Shown here piece after piece: positions 34,030 through 43,065 of a DNA stretch of 64,000 nt (positions within the stretch are counted from its first letter, which is position 1; each line of letters starts with the position of its first letter). Where the stretch lies: positions 7,243,717-7,307,716 of the forward strand of contig NC_033641.1 in assembly GCF_001540865.1 (NCBI RefSeq). The letters run 5' to 3'. This DNA comes from Ananas comosus. Its lineage: Eukaryota; Streptophyta; Magnoliopsida; Poales; Bromeliaceae. A program made the translations under genes and the position numbers. The notes beneath the pieces are model-generated. The model saw only the letters and a program-made list of their open reading frames with translations. It did not search any database and had not been told where the DNA came from.

Positions 34030-37000
34030 ATGGCTCGGAATAGAATTTTTCGTTTTCTGTCTCGGAATGTCAGGGGCCTTAATGACCCAACCAAATGCAC
34101 CATTGTCAAGTCTGTTATTCGGAACTGTAAGTGTAGTGTGGTCTGTGTCCAAGAAACGAAGCTTTCGTCAATCTCCCTTGACAAGTTTCGCTCCGTCTGT
34201 GGTTTTCACATCCTCGACTTTAGAACCCTGGATGCAGTGGGGACTAGAGGAGGTCTTTTATCTGCCTGGAATCCAGCTCTCTTTGATTGCGTTAATGACT
34301 GGGCTGGGCTCTATTCGCTAAATGTGGTGCTACGTAGAAAAGTAGATAGGAAGTTGTTCATGGTCTCTAATATTTATGGTCCGACCGACACCACTCTTAA
34401 AGCTGGGTTTTTCCAGGAGCTTCGGACTATCCATGAGCTTTCTGTAGGTGTGTGGACAGCTCTGGGAGACTTCAATGTCCTCCTCTCTGTGGTTGACAAA
34501 AATGGATCGCCCTCGAGTGCTGGTGAAATTCTAATTTTCAGGGAAGTCGTGAACGAGATCGGGTGGATCGACCTCCCCATTTTGAACAAAGCTTTCACCT
34601 GGACTAATGGCAGGGGGATCCCTACACTTGAGCGTCTGGATCGCGTCTTCGTTTCAAGTGACTGGTTTCTCTTCTTCCCCCGCTCCACCCTCAGAGCTCT
34701 CCCTCGACCGCGGTCTGACCATTCGCCCCTGCTCCTCTCTGCTTACACTTTCATTCCTTCTCCCAACCTTTTCAGATTCGAGACCTTCTGGTTGCGCTAC
34801 CCGACTATTGTTGATGTGGTCTCCAATTCTTGGAGCTCTCCTGTGGCTGAGACAGATCCCGTTACTCGTTTCTCTTCCAAAATTAAGGGAATCCAGTCGG
34901 CTCTTCAGTCCTGGAGTGCCGGTCTCTCCTCTGCAATTAGAGACCAAGCCAATCTTTGTCTTTGGTGGATCGAGTGGTTGGACCGAGCGGAAGAGGTCAG
35001 GGTTTTATCTGCTTTGGAACGCAACCTTAGGCCGAAGCTCAAGGCGAGGTATGAAGAGTTATGCCTACAAGATGAGATTAAGTGGAAGCAAAGATCCAGA
35101 ATGCAATGGTTAAGAGCTGGGGATGCAAACACCAAGTTTTTCCATATGAAAGCTAGCGGCCGCAGGAATAGAAATTATATTGCTCGCCTGTCGGATGGCA
35201 TTTCCACCCTTTCCTCCCCCGAACCTATTGCTAACCATTTGTTCTCATTCTTCTCCAATCAGTTGGGTGTTGAACGGGCCTTTACTGATTCAATCAATCT
35301 TCTTATGATCTACAACGATGATCGCTTCGACCACTCTAGCCTTCACTCGCTTTTTACCTTGGACGAGGTGGAGAGGACGGTTTTCTCATGCGCTCCGGAA
35401 AAGGCTCCTGGGCCGGACGGCCTACCTATGATCTTCTACCAACGTTTTTGGAACCTTATCAAAGTGGATATTTTGGAGGTTTTCAACTGCTTTCACAATG
35501 GTGCAGCCAATTTGTAGGATATCAACACCAGCTGGGTTTGCCTTCTACCGAAGAGAAATGAGGCCTCCTCGGCTACCGATTATCGTCCAATCAGTCTTGT
35601 GCATAGCTTGTCCAAACTCATTTCGAAGGTACTAGCGACCCGACTCCAAGCTTTTATGGATTGACTCATCAACCCTTTCCAGGCAGCTTTTATCAAGAGT
35701 CGCCTCATCCTGGACAACTTCAACAGCGCTCATATTCTGATCCATCATCTACATTCCTCTAAGGAACGGGCGGCAGTGTTGAAGATTGATTTTGAGCGGG
35801 CTTTCGACCACATCAACTGGCAATTCCTCTTCGCACTCCTCAAAGCGAGGGGCTTTGGTAACCGATGGATCGGTCAGATCCAAGCATTGCTGCAATCGTC
35901 GAATTCGGCAGTCCTTCTCAACGGCGTCCCGGGGAAGGCTTTCCCCTGCAAACGCGGGCTCCGTCAGGGGGATCCTCTTTCTCCTCTCCTCTTTATTCTT
36001 TGTGTTGATGTGCTTTTCAGGATGCTCGACTTGGCTGTTATCTCTCATTCGATATCGGCCGTAGGTATCAGCAATGTTCAGCTACATACGCTTCAATTCG
36101 CTGACGACATAATGCTGTTATTTGATGGTTCTACCAGGTCTGCGGCGGCTATCAAGATTATTGTCGACTCCTTCTCTTCTAACTCGGGACTAAAGATAAA
36201 TTTTGGCAAAAGTTACCTAATCCTGATCAATTTGCCAAGTGATCAAGCGGCAATTGTGGCAAACTATTTCGGCTGCTCCTTGAAAGATTTTCCACTAAAT
36301 TACCTGGGTTTACCTCTATCTCCTAAGAAGCTATGTAAAGCCGACTACATGCCTCTTATTGAAAAGATCGACAATCACCTTGCCGGCTGGAAGGGTCTCA
36401 TGCTCTCAAGGGGTGGTCGTCTCGTTCTACTGAATTCGGTTCTTACTAGTATTCCATCTTATTTTTGCTCTTTCTTTCTATTACCTGCTTGGGTCACTAA
36501 TTCTATTGACAAAATTCGATGCGCTTTTTTTTGGAGGGGTAAAAAACTCAACAACGGCTTCCACTGCCTGATTAGGTGGGAGCACGTTTGTCGTCCTAAA
36601 CAGTATGGTGGTTTGGGCATTCGTAATCTTAGATCCATGAATTCGGCCTTACTTATGAAGAATTTGTGGAATTTCTACAATTTTCAGGACCGGCCCTGGG
36701 TCAATCTACTATTGCAAAAGCATTATAAGCTGAGGCCTCCTTCACACGGCATTCATATTCCTTACAAGGGTTGCAGCCCGATTTGGAAAGGCTTTCTCAG
36801 CACTGCTGCACCCTTCCTCGCTTCAGTTTCATTTTCAATTGGTAATGGTAAGGCGACGTCATTTTGGAATGCTAGATGGAACGGAGATTTCGCCCTGCGG
36901 ACCCGCTTTCCCAACTTGTATGCCATTTCAACCTGCAGACATCTCTCCGTCGACAGCTGGCTCCGCCGATTCGCGGAATGTGCCAACCCAGGCTTTGATC

Positions 37001-37645
37001 CTTCTCTCTGCCAGCAGGAAGAGCAGGCAGAATTACCGCATCTTCTGGCTCTGATCCAGAGCACCACGCTGTCCGCATATGACGACTCGACCTTTTGGCG
37101 TTGGAGCTCTAACGGTATGTTCTCAGTTCAGCGCGCTTATGATTTTATTATTTTCGGGGGGGTCATTTGATTGTAGAATCACTCACCTGTGGAAGTTAAA
37201 GATCCCCCTGAGAGTTAAGGTGTTCATGTGGCTAGCTGCTAGGAATAGAATTTTAAAAGCGGATAATCTTGCGAAGAAGGGCTGGTACGGCCCGTCGATT
37301 TGTGCCTTTTGTTCAAACAACAATGAGACGGTGGATCATATCCTATTTTCCTGCATCTATACAAAGAATGTTTGGAATCGGATCCTTCGAAGTGCCTCAA
37401 ACTCTCAGCGATTGATGATGACCAACCTTTCAGGTGATTTGGCTACTCGGTGGAATCGATCTAGACGCTTATTCAGGGGGCAGCAAACAATTTTCTTCGA
37501 TCTCTATTTCGCGGCAACTTGCTGGGAACTATGGAAGCAACGAAACATGAGAATTTTCACTGCTGGGGCGAAGCGAAGCGACGAACTGGGAGAAGGGATC
37601 CTCAGCACGGTGCAACTCTGGACTTCGGTGCTCAGGGGCGGATGA
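34030..37645 (+). pseudogene. LINE ORF2: endonuclease-reverse transcriptase, broken
   Basis: ORF2 would nick target DNA and copy the element RNA at the nick. The frame is open upstream to 33994; the ATG at 34030 (MARNRIF) is the likely start. Endonuclease motifs appear in order, numbered from 33994: RNVRGLN (24-30), QETK (53-56), GDFN (158-161), LDR and SDH (241-243). Reverse-transcriptase motifs follow: APGPDG, DYRPISL, KIDFERAFDHINW, GLRQGDPLSPLLF and FADD (36097-36108). The C-terminal zinc-binding region has CAFCSNNNETVDHILFSC. Lesions: TAG at 35515-35517, TGA at 35662-35664 in the same frame, and a +1 frame change near the G7 run at 37156-37162, after which the frame opening at 37079 continues to 37645. 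No other breaks were seen, so the copy is fairly young. Confidence 0.93.
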
Positions 37646-37867
37646 CAACTCCCACACTCTGTGTCTTTCTCCTTTGCTTTCCTTTTCTATTTTTCCTTTT
37701 CATGTGTGTTCCCTGTTTCAAGTGTGTTGGTTTTTTAAGGCACAGATCTGTCAACCCCAGGTCAATTTGTAGGGGTTCTGGTTTCGCCCTAGGGGCGATT
37801 GTTTTTGTTTCGTTCGCTTTGTTGTTACCCAAATAGGGTATATCCCTGTTTACTCAAAAAAAAAAAG

Positions 37868-38015
37868 GGGGAATTAGAAATATGCACAAAAAAAAAAACC
37901 AATCCCTTTAGTATTTATAATAACCAGGAAAGGCAAAAACTCCAAAGAGAGGAAGAGCAAGCAGAGCACAGTGAGAGAGGAAAAATCAGGAAGAGAGAGT
38001 ATAGAGGGCCGAAAT
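37868..38015. repeat. Dispersed repeat, right half next to the LINE tail
   Basis: Begins ggggaattagaaatatgcac and continues through tttagtatttataataacca, gagaggaa.agc and gcagagcacagtgagagagg. The same order of words is present at 39239-39385. Its left half sits on the other side of the LINE at about 32975-33010. Confidence 0.88.
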
Positions 38016-38194
38016 GTGCAGGCGCATGAAAGCCCCACAGGAAACCATACACATGAGAAAGAGAGAGAGAGAAAAAGAGAGAGAGAGCACGAGCGCCATG
38101 CCCTACGGAAGGTGGGCTGTGATCACGGAGGACTACACGATGGGAAAAAATATGTCGTTGTATATACCCTGCATTAATGCTCATTAATGCCTGA

Positions 38195-38630
38195 TGACCA
38201 CAAATCACAGGGAGAAGCCACGTCGAACCGTACAGCTAAGCACGTGCGACGGAGGAAAAGACCTGGCCCACACCGCTGACGGCACAACGCCGCACTCCCG
38301 CTTGTACGTAAAGCTGAACGGGACAGCACACGAAGGCGAGAGAAGGAGAGGAGGCGCCATACCATATGGTGTTGTCGCTGCGCAGCGCAGACGGAGAGGA
38401 CGAAGGGAGAGCAAGGGGGGAACGCCGCGCCATACGAAAAAGATGGCTGTGTTCCCGAGGGAGGACGGCGACCACCGCAGCGAAAGTCAAACTCGACCAC
38501 CCCGGCGAAGACGAAGAGGAAGAAAGGAGAGCGGGGGAGGAAAGGGGCACGACGCCATACGGGAAGGTAGAGAGGAGCGAAAAGTCGCAGGAGCCCCACC
38601 AAATGCGGGGAGGGCTTATTTAGGTTCTAA
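38195..38630 (+). repeat. GC-rich inverted repeat, right arm
   Basis: Inverse of 31640-32045. Shared words include ggagaagccacg, ctaagcacgtgcgacggagg, agaggagcgaaaagtcgcag and gcggggagggctta. It joins abruptly at about 38632 to the minus-strand duplicated protein fragment at 38616-38894. The plus-strand frame here is long but Arg-rich and not protein-like. Confidence 0.85.
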
Positions 38631-38894
38631 GTTACTATCCTTCACCTCAAAACCAAACTCATCACGTAATCTCACAACAGTGCGACATGCAGCATCCTCC
38701 TCTGTCTCATTGACAGTGGAGCAAGGCATGCCCCAGCAATGGATTGCCTCCGCAACAGTCTCTCCTTTAGGGACCTCAACTTCAACATAGACGCTAAGCA
38801 GCCCCTCATTTTCAACCGGAATTTGGCACACAGGCGCCGACACAGAATCGCTGGCAGACAATGCGCAGGAAATCTCGAAAACAAATTTGCACAA
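38616..38894 (-). pseudogene. Truncated second copy of an unrecognised domain (dsRBD-like?)
   Basis: The minus-strand frame shares VENEGLLSVYVE, EVPKGET, a GMPCSTV core and EDAACR..VRLRD.FGFEVKDSNLE with the copy at 39804-40400. The pattern (a beta-rich stretch ending in EDAACR plus a helix) recalls a double-stranded RNA-binding domain, but the canonical lysine motif is not clear, so this is only a suggestion. The copy breaks after DSNLE where the inverted-repeat arm begins, so the C-terminal coiled coil is lost. Confidence 0.5.
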
Positions 38895-39185
38895 CTACGA
38901 CTGCCATGACTGCATCGCGAAAAAGCAAAACAAGCAAAAAAAGGGAAAAAATTAAACACTCACAAAATCAAATACCAGACCGAATAAATAGGAAAAAAAA
39001 TTGATTGAATACCTTAGGAGCCACAGACGTGCAAACCCGCACAAAATCAAACACACCAGCATGTAGGAAAAAAAAATATAAGAGTAGGTATAAGAGAAAA
39101 AAAAAGAGGGAGGAGGGAGGGAAATCACGAAGCATCTGAATGTTTGTTTTTACCTATCAATCAGCTGCAATGCTCAAAAGCACCA

Positions 39186-39390
39186 TAGGGCAAGAACAAT
39201 AGAGCAAAAGCGTTCAAAACAGAGGGTTCAAAAACATGGGGAATTAGAAATGTGCACACAAAAAAAACACCAATCCTTTTAGTATTTATAATAACCAAGA
39301 AAGACAAAAGCTTCAGAGAGAGGAAAAGCGAGCAGAGCACAGTGAGAGAGGGAAAATCAGGGAGAGAGAGCACAGAGGGCCGAAGAACAC
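39186..39390. repeat. Dispersed repeat, uninterrupted copy
   Basis: Runs from catagggcaagaacaataga through caaaaacatggggaattag to gcagagcacagtgagagagg and agcacagagggccgaag. Its two halves match 32975-33010 and 37868-38015 on either side of the LINE, giving an empty-site comparison for that insertion. Confidence 0.85.
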
Positions 39391-39803
39391 AATAGGTGAA
39401 GTTGGCTTGCACTATATAGGCCATTGCAGAAGGCATGTTTAAGCATATTTAACTCGAGCGAGTTTTTGTAGAAGAGTTGTTTGGTTGGAGCTTTTCGCTA
39501 AAGCAGAAACAAACCTAACAGAAGCAAAAGCTTCAAATTAGATGTTCTATTAAAGCATGCAGCACATTTTGGCCTCTTTCCATAGGCAAAAGATTGAGAA
39601 TTTTTTTTACCAAATAGTTTAGCTGCTACTTTTTTAAATAAGTTATTCCAAACACACGTTAGTTGGACTGATTCTCCTATCTAGTAGATAAAAACTTTTC
39701 CTAATCCATAGCGAGCGAAACATTATTTATTATATAGTAGAGCCATATGTTATACAAGTAGGGCCCCTAGCAAAAAACCCAAAACAAACAGGATGACATT
39801 TTG
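39391..39803. other. Short intergenic stretch with a possible decayed MITE
   Basis: The ends gttgtttggttggag (about 39477) and the reverse complement of ttattccaaacacacg (about 39655) are loosely Tourist-like, but the match is short and no clear TAA/TTA pair was fixed. Nothing coding was seen. Confidence 0.35.
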
Positions 39804-40400
39804 TCAATTCCCACTCCCATAAAAACTCGGAGGCGCTGTAGGGTCCTCCTCAGAAACAACCTCGCTGCTACATGGGCGGACCACAGCAGTCTTTGGACGC
39901 TTCACCAGAGAAAGACACTTCACCAAATTCTCCTTGAATTCCCTCCGGTCTGAAAGATGCTGCTCTTTCTCAGCAAGAAAGGAACTGTAGTAACCCTTTA
40001 AGAGGTTGTAGTCACATTTAAAGCGCTTATATTTGCCACGAAGTGAATTGTAGTCCGCAGAAACGCGCTCATATAGGTTCTCAAAAAACTTCTTCTTTTC
40101 TAAGTTACTATCCTTCACCTCAAAACCAAACTTATCACGTAATCTCGCAACAGCGCGACAGGCAGCATCCTCCACTGTCTCATCGACAGTAGAGCAAGGC
40201 ATGCCCGAGCAACGGATTGCCTCCGTAATAGTCTCTCCTTTAGGGACCTTAAATTCAACGTAGACACTGAGCAACCCCTCATTTTCAACCGGAATTCTGT
40301 ACACAGGCATCGACACAGAGAATCGTTGGCAGACAATGCGCAGGAAATCTCGGAAACAAATTTGCACAACTACGACTGCCAGGACTGCAACTCTGATCAA
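39804..40400 (-). CDS. Hypothetical protein, possible dsRNA-binding-like domain plus coiled coil
   Basis: A 198-codon minus-strand frame. Residues of about 30-100 contain RIPVENEGLLSVYVEFKVPK, a GMPCSTV core and EDAACRAVARLRDKFGFEVK. Residues of about 105-165 are charged and helical (ENLYERVSADYNSLRGKYKR, EKEQHLSDRREFKENL), suggesting a coiled coil; the tail is acidic and Ser/Pro-rich. The first ~25 residues are hydrophobic (VAVLAVVVVQ) and the upstream sequence (40401 onward) is AT-rich, so the real start may differ or be missing. I do not recognise the family. The N-terminal pattern is weakly like a double-stranded RNA-binding domain. A truncated copy lies 1.2 kb away on the same strand. 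It may be a host gene remnant or a passenger of a mobile element. Confidence 0.4.
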   Translation of the reverse strand: MIRVAVLAVVVVQICFRDFLRIVCQRFSVSMPVYRIPVENEGLLSVYVEFKVPKGETITEAIRCSGMPCSTVDETVEDAACRAVARLRDKFGFEVKDSNLEKKKFFENLYERVSADYNSLRGKYKRFKCDYNLLKGYYSSFLAEKEQHLSDRREFKENLVKCLSLVKRPKTAVVRPCSSEVVSEEDPTAPPSFYGSGN

Positions 40401-41384
40401 TATTAAATTATTATATTGATAGTCTCAACAACTTTAAACTATAAAACTTGCTAGTCTGAGTATTTTTGTTGTCTCCATATACTCCTAAAAAAAGGCTCAA
40501 TTATAAATGACTGCCTAAACCATCATAATTGCAAAAAGGTAACTAGCTAGCTACTCATAGCAGAAAAAATTATAAAGAATTTTAGTCCAACGTGAATTAG
40601 ATACAGAGCCAGTTTGCACCCCATCTCTTTATTTCTATATTTGACATTCTTTTGCTAACCCACAACAAATAATTTTTTTAAAATAAAATCAGTCTCTATT
40701 ATTTTAACAACTACATAACCATAATTAAGTCTTGATAGATCCATATATTTTGCCCAACGATAAAATAACTGGGGTAACAAAAAAATAATTAGTTCACTCT
40801 AAAGAAGAATACCTCTTGAATTCATAAAATTAACTTTCATGCCATCTTCTTAATACCCAATATCTGCACAGCCCAAACTTTAATAAAAATAATTGAACAA
40901 TCTTACAACTTTTAGTTAGTTTAGAAGCAAAATTTATTGCGTACAACCAATTTTTCTAAATGGAAAACAAAAAGAAGCAAAAGTCGCGACAAAGCCATCA
41001 ACTTGTTCCACACTTTAACTAAAAATCCAACTTTTTTATCTGTTAAATGCTATTTTGTAACTCCTATATTCTTTTCAATAAGCATAAATTAATACATGAA
41101 ACACATACAATTTCCACCCACATATATATATTGGCAAAATTTGATGTTGTTTATAATGCACAATCCTAAAATTTGATATTGCTTATAATGCACAAAAGGA
41201 TTTTCTTTTCTCAAATAAGTACCACAAAAGAGGAAAAAAAACCCAAAAAAATAGCGAGAAAAATAGTGATTAAAAAGGGAAGCAGTAAATAGCAAACAAT
41301 TTATGGGCAAGGAAAAAAAGGAGGCTCAGCTTGTCACTGGTTTTCAAGTGGAGAATTCCTTATCCTTTAATTTATGTATGTTAT
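40401..41384. other. AT-rich intergenic DNA, nothing recognised
   Basis: About 1 kb of AT-rich sequence without convincing reading frames or element ends. Two near copies of aaaatttgatRttg.ttataatgcaca occur at about 41135 and 41168. Confidence 0.6.
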
Positions 41385-41425
<41 letters not shown>

Positions 41426-41464
41426 CACCCAATAGAAGCCTCCCCGCGTTCGGCGGGGGGCTTC
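41385..41464. repeat. TA microsatellite followed by a GC-rich perfect hairpin
   Basis: A TA run (about 41385-41423) is followed by gaagcctccccgc, a 4-5 base loop and gcggggggcttc (41435-41464). Related hairpin-like words occur at 31653 (agccctccccg..gggggtctt) and 38590 (aggagccccacc..ggggagggctt), both at the outer end of the inverted-repeat arms. This suggests a shared element end type, perhaps Helitron-like, without a readable CTAGT. Confidence 0.6.
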
Positions 41465-42957
41465 AGTGGAAAAATTCTAGAATGCAACGGGTATATTGGT
41501 GACGGGGCGTAACAAACTAATAAAATGTCTTCTTTTAGGGGTATATGTCCTATCATGATTGTCAAAAAATATTTTTATTGTACTTTTATTTGAAAAGAAG
41601 GAATGTGATTGGCTTGTTATTGATGACGTGGTGCAAGTGTGATAGTGTAGAATTCCTCGCTTCGGTGAGTCCCCTGTTTTTTTTTTACACTCTCTCACTC
41701 TCTCACACACTTTCTTTTTTTCCTTCTCTCCCACTCTCTCTCTCACACACCCTACATCTTTTCTTTTTTTATTTTTTTTCTCTCAATAACAAGGCCAATT
41801 TGCATAAAAAATCCACAAGTTTTGAGCTTTTACAAAATTGGGCCGCTTTTTTCGATTTTACAGATTCGGTCCGAATGTTTAACAAACTGACCAAAATACC
41901 ATTATACTTTCTTCTCTCTTCTTTTTTTTCTCGCGTTCTTTTTTTTTCTCGCCGAAGAAGTCCTCGGAGCCAGAGATGGAAACATCCCCCTGCCTCTGCC
42001 TTTCACGCCCTCGCCTTTGCCCGCGCATGCCTCGCCCTTCTCGCCTCCGATCACGCCGAGGCTGCATCACGACTTTTTTTTTTTACTCTCCAGCCCTCCT
42101 CCACCCACCGTCCCCACCGCCTGCGCCGGCGACAAAGAGGACGTGCTTCTCGGGGCCTAGAAGCATGCCGGCAAGAAAAGGGGAGAAAAATAATTACACT
42201 CCGGCGTGGGCGATGGATGCGATAGAGGGCAAGGGAGAAGTCGTGACAAAAAAAAAATAGAGAGAAAGAAAATAAGAATAATAAAAAATAAAAATAAAAA
42301 AAATATTTTTTTTTCTACAGAAAAGACCAAAAATAATAGGAGGAGGAAAAAAAAGATGAAATTACACTGTTAACAATCTCGCCTTTCTTTTATTTTCTAT
42401 ATATAATCCTAATAATCATATAAAAATTTTAATAAATCACAGACAATCTTAACAATCCAAAAAATGATAACAAACAATCTTCAAGAAGGCAGTGAATGAT
42501 TTACTGCTTTTATGGAGATTATAAAAATGGTAGACGATTCACCGCATTTAAGAGAAAATTCCACCGTAGCTCCCATATAACAAAAGGAGAATTATTTAGC
42601 CAAATATTTTTTTGATTGGATTATTTAGCGAATTATAATATTTTTAAGATTATTTGGAAAAAAAAGTTTGATCGAAGATCCCAAAAGGGGTAAAAGTTAA
42701 CCGCCGTTTTAATAAATGCGGTGAATAATTCACCTCCTTTAGAAGATCCGGAAGACTTTCAGAACGCAGTGAATGATTTACCGCATTTTGGAAAAAAAAA
42801 TGCTACGTGACTCCTACGTGGCGAAAAGAAGATTTTTTCGTTAATTAGAAAATTTTAGAGGGTTATCTTATAAAAGAGTTTGCTATTTATCCAATTAGAA
42901 AATTTTATAGGGTTTCATCCCAAAACGGGTAGAAATTAACCCGAATTCGTATGCCTC
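41465..42957. other. Intergenic region upstream of APC2, repeat-rich
   Basis: Contains CT-rich low-complexity DNA (41680-41780), a GC-rich stretch (about 41965-42240) open in several frames without recognisable protein features, and at 42480-42800 four or five short units built on gcagtgaatgatttaccgc and its near-palindromic variants, separated by gcattt.ggaaaa or aaatgcggtgaa words. That last block ends about 150 bp before the start of APC2 transcription-like sequence. It looks like transposon-derived DNA but no ends were found. Confidence 0.5.
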
Positions 42958-43065
42958 TTACGTAGCCCGACCCGATACTCTTCGCCGCTCTTCCCTTCCC
43001 CCACTGGCGCCCTTTCGCTCTCTTCGACTTCTCATCTCGCCTTTTCGCTCACCACTGACAGAGTG
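42958..43065 (+). promoter_or_regulatory. APC2 leader with pyrimidine patches
   Basis: The ~105 bp before the APC2 ATG is CT-rich (ctcttcgccgctcttccctt, ctttcgctctcttcgacttc), like the Y-patches found in TATA-less plant core promoters and leaders. No TATA box is seen within 100 bp. The frame upstream of the ATG stays open for about 100 bp but has no in-frame ATG, so 43066 is the best start. Confidence 0.45.

Larger units (their letters stand above)
33015..37866 (+). mobile_element. L1-type LINE retrotransposon, inactive
   Basis: The element has the end of ORF1, a full ORF2 with endonuclease, reverse transcriptase and C-terminal zinc-binding region, a ~210 bp 3' UTR and a poly(A) tail of 11 A at 37856-37866. 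The 5' end is set by comparison with the unoccupied repeat copy at 39186-39390 and is probably truncated, since ORF1 lacks its N-terminal RNA-binding part. A short repeat, cgactctcctgtttgtcc, occurs twice at about 33087 and 33114. Two stop codons and one frameshift in ORF2 make it non-functional. Confidence 0.93.
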
